From Scortum barcoo (lineage: Eukaryota; Chordata; Actinopteri; Centrarchiformes; Terapontidae): 64,000 bases of DNA. Under the pieces are notes generated by a model. The model had not been told where the DNA came from. It ran no database searches and saw nothing but the letters and a program-made list of their open reading frames with translations. A program made the position numbers and the translations under genes. Of this stretch, positions 37,444-49,855 are shown one piece after another (within the stretch, counting starts at the first letter, position 1; each line of letters begins with the position of its first letter). The stretch lies in contig CM041538.1 of assembly GCA_023238725.1 (NCBI GenBank), forward strand, positions 14,568,880-14,632,879. Reading direction: 5' to 3'.

Positions 37444-37490
37444 TTTCCTTGCATCAGTCTTTCCTGTTTCCCTAAACCTGGCCCTTCCTG
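37444..37490 (-). promoter_or_regulatory. ETS/FOX motif cluster just upstream of the adgrl4 start codon
   Basis: On the minus strand this short stretch reads CAGGAAG at about 37484-37490, GGAAACAGGAAAG at about 37459-37471, and AAGGAAATGG at about 37441-37450. AAACAGGAA is the core of the FOX:ETS composite motif used by endothelial enhancers. It lies about 85-95 nt before the ATG, in promoter or 5' UTR. Fit with an endothelial gene is good, but no activity is shown. Confidence 0.4.
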
Positions 37491-37612
37491 TCTTGATCTT
37501 TAATCTGCTTTCAAAAACACACAGTCTAGTCCCTTCAGCAACACTCCAACACACAGCGCACTTTTCCAATATACACCTGATATAAAACAAGTTTTAGCAG
37601 ACTCCAGTGTAA

Positions 37613-37643
37613 TTTTTATTTATTTATTTATTTTATTTTTTTT
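37613..37643 (+). repeat. TTTA-type simple repeat upstream of adgrl4
   Basis: TTTATTTATTTATTTATTTT followed by a T run, about 240 nt before the adgrl4 start codon. Confidence 0.9.
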
Positions 37644-40389
37644 GGTTGACACACTGTGACTTATCGCGCCATTTTGGGAGACTCCATCCCATTGTTCTCA
37701 CTTGAACATGTACAGTAGGCTATGTAAACAGAGGCCAAAACAACACCGACCAACTTCACGGAAGGACGACCGCCTCCCTTCCGCAAAGGACTGTACACAA
37801 ATTCACACACACGCATTCCAGCCCTGTGTGTGATCCAGCGATCATCTCTGTCGTCTTCAGAGAGAGGCCTGAATATCTGCGACTCCTCCGGGCTTCTGCT
37901 GCCGAAACAAACTGTGGATACAAGACTTCAGATTTTAGTTTATGTACCGAATAATGTGATGTAGATCCTTTAGTGTTAGTCACTGCTATTTTTAGTGTTA
38001 TTAACAACAAAATTAGTGCCTTACTGAGTCATACACAATATCCATAAGACACAGTTTGTTTTGAATGAATGAATGCATAATAAGTAATGCCCAAATCTTT
38101 ATTTAGACTGAATTTGTCTGGTTGTTCTCATATTTCTTCTAATACAGTGATCTACTGAAGATACCTTGTGCCATTTACAGTTGTTGAAATTTTGTTCAGT
38201 CTGCTATTGTTCACATTTCTGTGCACAGGGCCTTAAAACGACGTGTATTTCTCTCAGCGTGGCAGCAGTAACAGTGTTGCTGTGCAGAAGTGGCTGTATA
38301 AACAGACTTTTAAGACCCTTTGTGCTACAGTTATACTACTGAGTGTGCCTTTGAAGATAAGCGATGAAACAGCGCATTATATTTTTGTTTCTCTGACACC
38401 TGTCATGGCCTAATGACCCCATTCTTTGTGACGGAAGTGAGCAGGGCTGGGTACCGTTTAGTTTTTGTTGCCGGGTTGCTGACCCACACAAAACAAAAGT
38501 TGCGAGAAGCAGCCTACCCAACGGCACACGTCAGTTTTAAGATTTTCACCTCTCTTCAAAGCCTTGAAACGATCCATTCAAGAGCAAACATTTATAATTT
38601 TGCTAATCCGCCACATACCCAGGAATATCAATACTCAGAATTGCTGTTTTAAGGCAGGACTGAACTGGCTGCGGCTGTTGGATAACAGGTGAATTCAAAT
38701 GTGAACTGGTGACAATAGTCAAAAAAGAGAAGCAGCCATTCAGGTGTAGCTGAGGTCTTTTCAAACCGCCCTCTACTTTTTATGCACACAAACACATTCA
38801 TTGATGAATAGTTTCACTTGGAAGATAAGTTCTTTGTTGACTGTATTGCAATCTGTGGAGGTGGTTTGAATCGCTTAGGCAAGGCGTTTAGTTTATTGCT
38901 GAGAAAGGCGGCTGCTTTGAATGACACCATTAGAATTGAGCTGCATTACTGTCCTGGGAAAGTGCTGGGTGAAAACCACATGTGAATGTTTCGTTTTGAC
39001 ACTCGCCTAATAGTAAGGAAGGAAGTGATGTTGTCTCGAACAAACCTGGACTGATTGCACCCTTCCTCCTCCGCTTTTTTTTTTTTTTTTTTTGACTCAG
39101 GAAATCTCTCATTTAGTGAGAAATTCGTAAAGCTCTCACAGGAGCTTGGTTGCTCCACAATGACATTGTGAAAAAGACACCTAAGAGAAAAGATCTCTGC
39201 CACTGTGTGGAGGCAGTCTTGTGTAAATGTTTCCTCTTTTCCTTTCCTCCCTCATGGATATGGAAATTTTGACTCTGCGACAGCAAAAAAACCTGCGTGG
39301 GTTTCTGTGTGTGTGTGTGTGTGTGTGTGTGAGCAAACGAAGAGTATTGTTTATGCTATTCCGGCGATATTGAGATTTGCAATACGGAGTACATCGGAGA
39401 ATCTATTTTGACACTTCTCACACATATCTGTTCTGATGTTGGCCTTATGTTCAGCCATGATGGGAGGACTGAACGCTGGGGCACAGATGGCAGCAACTGT
39501 CTCATAAACTTGGAGCTCTTGAATATTTCAGTGCACAAGATTGAAGACACAAAGCACGCTCTCTGCTCGGGTTCAGACATGCCAGCTGCTGCCATGTGAG
39601 GGGAGAGCCCTCCATCATTTACATTACACTTAAGTATAGGTGGCGGTGCTTTAATAGTCTGCACTTTATTCAGGATATATTCATCCAAAATTGAAAAAAA
39701 AAGAAACCCCACCTAACAGGCATTACAAGAGTGAAAGGCAGTAACTTCAGTTTTGGTTGAAAATGAGATTTTGTCATTTTTTGTTTGTCAGCATTTGGTC
39801 TGGAGAAGATAAGAGGATCAAGAATATCCTCTTATAAAGTCAACAAATCATCACAAATTCAGGAGTCTTTTACAAGCTATTTGGCTGACCCATACAAAAG
39901 AAACCTTAAAAGCAATTTTTTATCAGCTTAGGTGTTTTGAGATGTACTTTTGGGGACTAAAAACTCTCTCTTACAAACAAACAGTATATGAAAGCTGGTT
40001 ATATGAAACAGGATGATACTCCAACCCCACTGCATTATAATGATAAAAGTGGCACAAAGCTAACGACTAACTAATAGTTAATAGCTGTGATCCCTCTCAC
40101 TCTGCATTTTTATTTTATTTTAAAACAGCTGAAAAGAACATCCTGGCAGGGTTTTTGTTAAGAAGAAATAGACGCGTTTGTTAACACTACAACATAAATA
40201 CATTAATTAGTTAATTAATTGAGTCAAACCTGTAATTCTACCAAAAGCAAAAGCTCTTCACTGATTATGAATAAAATGAATTTAATTTTTTAATTTCCTA
40301 CAACATCTTGAAACAATAATAACAGTGAGATGAAAAACTCTCAATATGTTGACAGGCTTAATTGATAATATTTCTTAATACTGCCTCAG
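37644..40389. other. Upstream flank of adgrl4, no gene seen
   Basis: Contains a T run at 39077-39093 and a (TG)13 microsatellite at 39306-39331. The reading frames 39356-39712 (minus) and 38946-39203 (minus) do not resemble known proteins. Confidence 0.5.
39306..39331 (+). repeat. (TG)13 microsatellite
   Basis: Uninterrupted TG dinucleotide tract. Confidence 0.95.
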
Positions 40390-41150
40390 AGTGGTGGGAT
40401 GTACCATAAATACAATTACTCAAATACTGTACTTAAATACAAATTTGAGGTACTTACACTAGTTTTTCTTGGCATTTTCTGCTTCTACTCCACCATATTT
40501 CAGAGAGTCGTGCTGTACTTTTAACTCCACTACAATTATCTGACTGTTTTAGTTACTAGTTACTTTTTAATTAATTAACTAATTAAGATTGTACACAACA
40601 AAACGTGAGGAGCTAATGAAATATGATGTCGTCTGTTATAAACTAAACTTCCCAACAGTACACAAGTGAAATGATTAGTCGATTAATCAATGAGTGGATT
40701 GACAGAAATGAATTAGCTATTTTGATAATTTTTCATAATTAATAATTTGTCATTTTTCATGCAAAAGCATTTCATCATTTCACCGTTACAAATACGAAGA
40801 TTTGCTGCTGCTTCTTTTTTTTTGGTTTTAATCATTTTAATTTATTTTGATTTTACACTTCGTGACAGCATTTCTAACTATTTTTGGATTTTTGATTAAT
40901 CGCGGAAACAATCAGCCGATGAATCCATAAAGAAAATGAGTCATTAGTCCCATACATATGTTACAAATGAGCTCCACTTCAACCAACTACAACAGTAAAA
41001 CTCTGCTTTTACATTAATGCATGAGCAATAACAATCTAATGATATTATGTATAATACTAAGACAGTCACAGGGGCCGTTTTCTGCGGTAATACTTTGAGT
41101 ATGTTTTTCCTATTATACTTTTCCTTAAGTAATATATTGCAATGTGGTAA
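40390..41150 (+). repeat. Degraded teleost DNA repeat, family A, interrupted copy
   Basis: Left part 40390-40664 (AGTGGTGGGATGTACC, then ACTCAAATACTGTACTTAA, then TTTAGTTACTAGTTACTTTT) and right part about 40950-41150 (ACAAATGAGCTCCACTTC, then CAACTACAACAGTAAAA, then ATTAATGCATGAGCAATAA) follow one another in family order. The block between them belongs to another repeat. Recognition is from memory of a common fish element, supported in-window by the copy at 17860-18240. Confidence 0.7.
40665..40949 (+). repeat. Family B repeat inserted inside the family A copy
   Basis: ATGATTAGTCGATTAATCAA at the left and TTTGATTAATCGCGGAAACA with GAGTCATTAGT at the right are the tell-tale TTAATCG-rich ends of a widespread fish repeat whose intact termini read TAGGGCTGCA. 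Both tips appear lost here. Confidence 0.6.
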
Positions 41151-41525
41151 GCACATGATCTGGATAACTTCTCCATCACTGCAGACATGTAACTCTGAAA
41201 TAATGACAGTAAGTGTGCTTCTTAAATGTAATTCTTGTTAAGGCTCAATCACTGAAGCATATAAAATAACCACACTTTCACCAGGAGTCGGAGGATTGGA
41301 AATACTTTAGAATTGAACTTTGTTGAACTTTGAAACAAAATTTGTGCCATTAACCAATAACAGCACGCTATCTTCATGGTGGAGATGACCTCTGAGGTAA
41401 GGAAGAACACAAAATGTCCTTTTTGAAGCAGAAACTGCTCCACTAAAGAGGAATGGTTTGTAAACTATTATCAGACAGGAGTCCAAGGTAAGATTTTTAA
41501 CAAAACGTTATGTTAGCGACCAAGC

Positions 41526-41562
41526 TAGTGGACTAGGAGACCTTTCTTCTCCTAGTCCACTA
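41526..41562. other. Perfect 15-bp hairpin with 7-nt loop
   Basis: TAGTGGACTAGGAGA (41526-41540), loop CCTTTCT, then its exact reverse complement TCTCCTAGTCCACTA (41548-41562). It is not explained by the neighbouring repeats. The stem is too short for a typical microRNA precursor. Confidence 0.9.
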
Positions 41563-42395
41563 ATTTGACTGAATTATGTACAACTTGGACAACAAATGTC
41601 AGAGTAGGACACAGCACAGATAAACTAGAAATAAGCTTGGAGAGCTAACGTGGCGGTTTAGCCGTCAGTTCGTCAACTTGCGTTATTTTAGCTGTGAGTA
41701 TACTATATATGTATGTATGTATATTTTAACATACTGAAGCTGAAACTTTTAAAATAATCCAAGTTAAATTTACAAAAGATTTCTGGAGATTGGACTTTTG
41801 TTATTACAGCAGAAATGGACACAATGATTTGAAAGTCGTTCTAGAAGGTGAGAAAAAGTTTCAAACACTCTTTAAAAAGTAAGCTGTTGTTATCTGTCTG
41901 TGGAGACCTGGGCAATAACTGTAAAGTAATTTAAGAGAAGAATTTAGTTACCGAGTCAGATAAAATTCATGGTTAATCCCGGGGTTGGTTCTTTCTGTGC
42001 AGGTAAAATTGAATTATAAAGACAATGGAGCTGCATTTTAATATGTTTACCTCAATTTAAAGACACAATTTTTGTTTGCCCTTCTGTTGTTTACCACAGT
42101 TCTCATTATCAGGCTCAGTGTAAACCAGTAACAGTAACTTTCTGCGCCGAGGACTGTACTAAAAACATTTAAATGTGTTTGACATTTTGATGTTCAAACA
42201 GGACTTTTGACACTTTAACGCTGCTGAGCCTCTGCTTGTTCTGCTACGTTTTGCCTAGCAACGGAAACAGCAGGAACTATGGCTGTGTTCACAAAATCAC
42301 ATCTTTTTAATATAAAGTGCACCGTATATACTGTCCGCCCTTTTATTTGAGTGTGAAATTTATGCCCCATATAGCTCCCTCAAAAAGTGCCACAA

Positions 42396-42630
42396 TAGGC
42401 CTTTTTCACAAAAGACATTTTGGTGTGTCACTGTAGGAAAACCGAAGGTGTAAATAATAAAATTTACCGCTTCAGTTTCAGGGACGTGGAGCGGTGAACG
42501 CTGGCTCACTGTTACACTGTCATGACTTACTGGGGCACTTAAACACAACAGACCCATTGTTAATGCTCTCAGTAACACCTGTGCCTTTCCTCGTACGAAA
42601 AGTCAAAAAGTCTGCTGGGAAAAAGGCCTA
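42396..42630. mobile_element. 235-bp MITE-like element with 21-bp terminal inverted repeats
   Basis: The left end TAGGCCTTTTTCACAAAAGAC (one base beyond 20 is omitted from motif use: match over 42396-42416) and the right end at 42610-42630, read in reverse complement, agree at 18 of 21 positions, the outer 12 without mismatch (TAGGCCTTTTTC). There is no transposase frame inside. A clear target-site duplication was not found. It is probably a non-autonomous DNA transposon. Confidence 0.75.
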
Positions 42631-42872
42631 CTGAACGGACCTGTCCACGACTACGTAAATTACTAAATGACTGAGTTTGTTACATGTTGTATTTCATGAA
42701 CTTTAGAACAAGAAAGCAGGTTAAACGTGTGAAATAAAATAACTTAAGCAACAATAACTTTTATTTTTGTTGGATTTCCTATGACATTTTGTTGGGAAGT
42801 AGCTTTGTGCTGGGTGGTCCTGCTGTCTGTTGATGAAGTTGATTTTTCTAAATTAGACTTTCCATTTTGTCC

Positions 42873-42896
42873 AAAAAAAAAAAAAAAAAAAAAAAA
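42873..42896 (+). repeat. A24 homopolymer
   Basis: Uninterrupted A run, with no upstream sequence that would mark it as the tail of a processed retrocopy. Confidence 0.95.
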
Positions 42897-45800
42897 GATT
42901 TTATTTGATACAGGAGCATCTCCTAGTTTGACCTTAAATGCAGCTTTGCCTTTGCCTCCACTGTAGACTTGAAGGAAGTCAGGAGCTCTGGTAAAACTAT
43001 AAAACTATAAATGTGTCTTCACCACCCACACACTGTTATGATTGTCCCCGTAGATTTAGAGAGCTTGGCTCTGGGTTCAAGCAGCTGCCAGTTTGTCAGG
43101 AGTCGGGTTAGGGGTCTGTTTCCTCTCACATCCAGACAATAGGAACAGAGCGGCAGACGACATTGTCCTCTCCGGCCTGTGAGCGTGCCACTCAGCTGTC
43201 ATATTTCATATGTTGTGTGGGAGTGTTAGATAACGTACTCTACACACTCTATTTTTCTTGTTAGGTTTTTATTTATTTTTATAATGTCACTTTCAAGGTA
43301 GTTCAGATAAATTTGACTTGACTTAAGATTAAGTGAGTAAAAGGTTAACTAAAAAGTCTTTTCTGTACATTGCCAAAAAGTGCGATGTGGGCTAATAGTG
43401 TGCAGCACCAGAGCAATGTAATAAATCAAAGATTCAAGAGTTCTCGAAAATACTGCAGTAGTATATGAATGATTTTTAAATGGTTGTAGCTGGACTCGCA
43501 AAACTTTTGTTCGCTGATTTTTCAAGCAACTTTTGATACACACGAGTGGCCCCAAGCCTGCATGCTATTTACAGACTAATATGACTGCCAAACTGCCAGC
43601 ATACAAGCAGGTATTCCTCAAACAAGTAAAGCTTAAGAGATGCAAGGTTTTGGAGGCCACACACTTCCATTTGTTACATGGGAGCGTTCAAGGCCGTTGA
43701 GGCTACTATTTGCTAAATAGTTTGTAGAGTCAGAGTGTTTGTCCCTGGAAATATCTGTCAGGTTTTGATATAACACACTTGAAACCACTTGGCGTAATTT
43801 TAAAAGTAATTGGATGGGTGGCCAGATCAAAGGTCCTGTGTGTGATGGAGAGAGAGTGGAATGGTGTCAGTCGTCTTGGTCTGCGGTCAGGACGTGGTGT
43901 ACTGTGCAACTGACCAACACAAAGTCCATGGTGAAAAGATGCTTTCTTTCCCATAGTTATGAGCATGACTGCAGTTCACTTATGATAAAAAAAGAAAGTG
44001 TCTCAATATTATTTTTCCTTCCTTTCCTCCTTTAGTTTGACAGGGTCAGATTCAAGTCAGTATCGAGGTAATAACATCGGTTGGCTTTGCAAGTACAAAG
44101 TCATGCAAATCGCATTTTCTCCAAGTTTTGAATTTTTTTTTACTTCTCACCTTATGTTTCACTTCTCCTGCTGTATAAGGCTTCCTTGGCCAGCATACTC
44201 ATATTCTGGGAATTCTATTGTTTAAATGCCAAATGATGTATCACAATTAGATGTACTTGAGATGAAGTGCATAATTGCCCAGGGGGATCCGGGGGTCACG
44301 TCTGCTCTAATGTACAAGCTACGGAAATTTGTAGTCAGGTGAGCAATTCTCATGGGAGAGGGGGAGGATCCCCACTGAAATAAAGCAACTGTCCCCCTTA
44401 ATTAAGGCTGAGAAAAGTAATCAGTGCATCGTGATTTTCTCTTTATGGTTCCAAATCAATGTGCACAACTTCTTAATGGGAACTGAGAAGCCCAAAATGC
44501 CAACCATTCAAATCTGCCTGGTGGTAACTTTTCTATATCGTGCTGAAGTCTGATATTTTGTCAGAGGAATAGAAGGTCTCCCATGGTAACATGTTATTGA
44601 GTGAAAGGACTTAATGTAATGCTAATCAGCATAAGTCATACTCCTCTCCTGACAATCGCTTCATTCTATTATGAAATGAATATAGCATATATATCATGAA
44701 TTAAATGAAATTACGTTGCAAAAGGAATCTGCCTGTTTTTAACATATTTAGTGCGAGTCAGTTGACCTGTTATTATTAATGTTAACACAGACAATTGTTG
44801 AGCGACCCCCCAGCAGAAAACAATAGTGATTTTGTAAACCCACTGCAAAGTTTAGCAAGTTATGTTCAAAGATAAAACTTACAATATTTTTATGGAAGTT
44901 AGGAGTTATTTGCTCCTATGGTTTAGTGCTGTAATTTCATATTTAATCATCATCTGCACTACATGAAAGCAGAGATTAACATTTTTTATTAGAAAAGTAG
45001 TGGAAATACTGCATGCGTCCTAATTAATTGAATGCAATTTATCAGTCAGGGTTACTTGAATTAGACATTGTTCCTCTTACTTCACAAAAATATAAGACTG
45101 TGTTTTGTTTCGTTGCTTCCAGATGAATATAAAAGGCCTAATAGATTAGTGCATATGGATTTTCACATGAGTATTTTTTTTCAACTATGTGACTGTGGGG
45201 TACCATGGTACCCTGTCTCCCCATATGTTTCTGTCTTTCTGTTTGTTGATCGAGTTAATTAATGGGAACAGGATCATTTGCATAAATTTATTGGGGTTTG
45301 CCAAATTTGCCAAATTAACAAATTCATCCTGCAAAAAAGCATATTCCCAAAATGTTATATTTAAAACTATTTTGAAAATAAAACCAGTCCTGGGCTTTGC
45401 CTAAAGGCAGTCACATTCAAAGTGATGACAGATGGAAAAAACGTAGCATACCTGGCTGAAACAAACGTATTCTGACTGAAAAATTATACCACTTGAGTGA
45501 AAAGTTAGTTAAACCAGTTTGTGCTCATCACCATTGGCAAATACTGAAATGCTGTATGTCCCCGTGCTGTTGTATATATGAAGTCGACAGCTCTGTGTCA
45601 ATTCTGCATTTGGACTGGAATTTGAAAAAGGAGCAATTTCTACAAAGATCGGGCGCAATTTACAAATGAATTTCCTTCACGCTCGACTGCTTCATAAAAG
45701 AATTTGTCCTGACTCAGATTGAACACAGCTGAGTGATCCTATCCATATTCTTCGACTTCTTTACAAGACAATGTTTTCCATTTTCTCCAACACAGAAGTC

Positions 45801-46226
45801 TAAAATCTCCATGTTCTCAGGTGCAACAAGTGTTACTGATTGGGCCATTTCTTTTTCTGCCACCAACCTCTTGTTAGGTTACTGACTGGAACAAAGTGAC
45901 ACTGGAAAGAGCTGGTGCTCTTTCAAGGATAAAGGGGACCATGTCACTATTGAGGTAACAAAGCTTTTCCCTGCCACTTCTGTAGAAACTAAAATGATCA
46001 GTATTGCTTTTGTATTATGTTTTTCGACCGTATTCAAGAATGATAATTACTGATTAATCATGGAAAGAAAACTGAATAAATATAATATAATCAAAACCAA
46101 TTGTGGCTAATGCATTTATTCCTCTTATAATATGATGGAGATTCCTCTCATTAAACAATCTCAAAAATCTACTTTTATGTTGTGTTTTATGTGTACATGA
46201 GGGAAGGCCTGCATCTACCATATATT
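42897..46226. other. Gene-free stretch upstream of adgrl4
   Basis: No exon chain or RNA gene seen. 44240-44660 has the look of a conserved non-coding block (few repeats, motif-dense), which cannot be tested from one sequence. Confidence 0.4.
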
Positions 46227-46335
46227 TTCATTATCAATTAGTCTGTTGATTTTTTGGAAAAGCCCATGATATTGTCTTCACATTGCTCATTTTGTCCGAC
46301 CAACAGTCAAAACCCAGAGATGTAGATTTCCCGCA
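46227..46335 (+). repeat. Family B repeat fragment
   Basis: TTCATTATCAATTAGTCTG then TTTTGTCCGACCAACAGTC and AAAACCCAGAGATGTAG are internal words of the same fish repeat as at 47920 and 49565, here without either terminus. Confidence 0.6.
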
Positions 46336-47919
46336 GATGACCTCATACACCTGCCATTCACACTTCAAAAATTACTACATGTTATGAAGTTAAAAACTGC
46401 ATTGATACATCCTGGCATGATGTGTTCTAACCTTTGGTGCGATTGATTTATGCAAAGCTAAAGGTGAAGCCATTAGTTTCTGGTATGAAATCCCTCTGTG
46501 AGGCCGATTCTGAATTTATAAAATTTCAAGGAGCTCTTATAATTTCATTTGGAGTGCCCTTTTATAGGTTAGGTCACCTGCAGCGCGCCCTGCAAATTGA
46601 ATAAAGAACAGTAATAGAAAACAGGATGTCAGGTGGGCTCCCTGCTTATAAAATCATTAACAACAGTGTGTCTTTTCTCATAAAGGAGCCCATTTATTCT
46701 GAGGAGGAAATGTTATGAAAGTGTAGGGAGCAACTCAATTTATTTTTCATTAGGAATTAACTCAGAAGAACCACTGAGAGGGTTAATAGCTGTATGTGTG
46801 CATCAGCAGTGTGAACTAATAGATCTGAGAAAGGCCTGTTCAAAAGACTGCTGTACATTTTTTAAAAATACACTTGGTGTGTCTTTTTAAATAAGTTGCA
46901 GTCCCCATGTGTGGTATTAATGATACTGCATCAGCTACTTAATAATATGTTTATTGTTCACACTGCAATGTAATATGATGCTGAGTCTGAAATGATTGCT
47001 TCTTAATATATTGTCTTCTATGTCTGTATATTCATCTTCGTTGTAAAGAGGAAGGATAAGAGACAAAGCCAGAGTGCACCCCCTACACCGGTCTCATGCT
47101 GATGGCTTTGTTTGGGTCATATCAGAATAATGCAGCAGCTAGGTCAAATCCTCTCCATCCTTAACAGACTTCCACAGAGCTCCTGGTGCTCCCAGCATGA
47201 CTCAGGCCATGTACCACAGGAGGTAGAAAACCCTGCCTAATCCCTTCAGTGCTTTTACAAATATCTATATTTCCTCGCTGAGGAGATCTGAAGATTACTG
47301 CTACAGCCCATGTATCTGTGGACAATGAGTTATTATTGTACCCACATGGTGGTTTTTCATAGTCTCAGTAATCTATTTTATGGCTCAAGCAGCTTTTCTG
47401 CCATGGATCTTGGGAATACAGTACAGTACGTCTTACAGCGGCAGCATGATTTCAAGTGTTTCTTGGCCTTTCTTTTTCGGTTTGCAGGTTAATCTGAGCT
47501 ATTGTTCACCCAATCACCATGAGCAACATTTTCTCTTTAGTTTGGAGTATTTTGTTCAGTGCCTCATTAAATGAAATATTAAAAGACCAGAAGTGATCCT
47601 ACTTTAAGCGAATTGCACTGCTGCATTATTTTGTACATTGGGCAAAATCTATCAATTTGTAGCCCACCAAAAACTGGATTTTTATGTCCAGTAACAAAAT
47701 GATGGACAAACTGTTTAACAGAGACACAATTTCTAAACTAACTCAATCATAACTTAATTAACTGGAATTTCTAAATCATTGGTTGGGCTTTACTCCAAAT
47801 GACAATGGAAATAAATGAAAAAACCCTGTTGTAATTTTAGATTGGCAATCATGTCTGTGATGCAAAATTACACAGGACTTCAGGTAATATGTTAATATCC
47901 ACGATCAATACAAGCAAAC

Positions 47920-48174
47920 TAGAGCTGCATGGATTAGTTTACTAATTGATCAACAAAAAATGAAAACACAACTGTGGGTCAGTTAATCATTTCAATCAAA
48001 AATGCCAAATGCAGGTTCTATCATCGCAGATGTGGGGATTTGATGCTTTTATTTGTCATGTGTGATAGTAAACTAAATGTCTGGGATGTTTTTTGACAAA
48101 ATGATAAATTTAATATTTGAAAAAACACAGGTCAGATAAATCAATAATAGAAATATGGGTTAATTGCAGCCCTA
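47920..48174. mobile_element. Family B element with both ends, 255 bp
   Basis: Left end TAGAGCTGCA (47920-47929) and right end TGCAGCCCTA (48165-48174) are inverted copies with one mismatch. The interior is AT-rich and non-coding. This fits a short non-autonomous DNA transposon; the flanking octamers AAGCAAAC and AAGGAAGA agree at five of eight positions, so any target duplication has decayed. Confidence 0.65.
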
Positions 48175-49564
48175 AAGGAAGAAAGTTCCAAGGTTTTCGC
48201 ATGAATGCAGTAATTTGGCACTGCAATCCAGACCACTTACTTTATTTAATCTCTTAGTATATCCAAACTGAAGGGCTCATACATAATGCCTGGATTAATT
48301 TCCCCTGACTCTGCAGATGCAATCTACATTTGAAGAAAAGAAAACAGACGATCATAGAAAATAGACAGATGTTTTACACACTGTCATCTGCATACATCAT
48401 GATACTGGATACGATTGAATCCACTATGCCCCTGAGTTAATGTATGTGTTCATTAGCGTATTCTGCAATGTAAGACATGATTATAATACAAGATTGAACA
48501 TTGAGTATACACATATGGGTTATTCATGCAGGTTGTGTATTAATTAGTATAGTGCCTCTCTGGTGTGTTTCATTAGGTGCTGGGCGTTTGAAGTGTTTCT
48601 TTACCAGCAGAGGATGCTCACGGCATTACAGCCAACTCTGAAGAAGATCAGCCTCTCTTCCTTTTTCCCTGGAAGTTCACCCACCAGGGAGCCTCTGCTA
48701 ATAAGTTCCCTGGGCTAAACCCAACCTGTTTTCAGCCTCATTCCCTGCAATATAGAGAGAGCTAAAGATGGTTTTGGTCTTGTAGACATTTCACTAGAGC
48801 TCGTAAGGGCTGTACAAAATATTCTGCTGCGTAGTTTTGGACTTTAAAAATTGAGTATTTGTATCATGAAATATGAAAAATAGCCTCTGTCAGTCTCTGT
48901 GTTCACTTTCCTCACCACCTCACAGTGGTGAATAAGGATTAAATAAATTACCTCAGTGAGGGCTGGACTGGTCATATTTTCACAGCTTAAATGTGAAATG
49001 GAAATTAGAGGTAATTATAATAATTTTTAATATCACCATTATTACATTGTGAGTCTTCATTTCACACTTTTTGGGCACTTTAGGTTAAAGCAGGCGTGTT
49101 GAAAGGCTTTTGTTTTTCTTTTGGTCTGAAAGGAGAACTTGTCTTTGCTTTGACCTCTCAGAGGAGTGCTTCTTCTGTTCACTTTACTATGTTTTTTTCC
49201 CTCCTTTTTCAGCTGTGTCAGGGTCTGACTGTCCAGGAAGAGTCACCCAATCTGCCCTGCTGACACAGAAGAGGGCTTTTATGGGCTTCTGTGATTTCTT
49301 GAGGGGAATCACAATCTGAAGTGTCCACTATGGCCTCAGAAAAGCAGCTGACAGATGTCATTTATGTGATTTCTCGTCTGTAGAGAGAAAAAAAACAGAC
49401 ACTTAACTGCAGATTTCATTGAAGTTTAATAATAATGGTATCAGCCTCTGAAGATGACTCTCCTCTCCACCTCTCGTATTGACAGTGTTCTGAAGAAATT
49501 AATACATTTAGAGAAAAAAGAGTGCATCTAAACTTCAGAAAGTTGAAATTAGAGTAGAGCAAGT

Positions 49565-49855
49565 AGGTAATCAATCAATCTTTGACAGAAAGTCAATTGG
49601 GAAGTATTTTAATAATCAGTGTATTGTCCATATTTAAGGACAAATGTTAAAAATTTCAGCTTCAGCTTCTGAAATGTAAATATTTTCTTTTTTTTTGTCT
49701 TCAATGTTAGAAGACTAAATACATTTGGGAAAATGTGATGGACATTTTTCACAATTTTTCAGAAATTTTAAAGACCAAAAGATTAAATAATGAATCAAGA
49801 AAAATAATCAGCATTTTAATGCTGATAATGACAACAATCATTAGTTGCAGCCCTG
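49565..49855. mobile_element. Family B element, right end intact
   Basis: Ends TCATTAGTTGCAGCCCT (49838-49854) like the copy at 48165. Inside are AATGTGATGGACATTTTTCA and AATTTTTCAGAAATTTTAAA, recurrent words of the family. The left tip is degraded. Confidence 0.65.
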
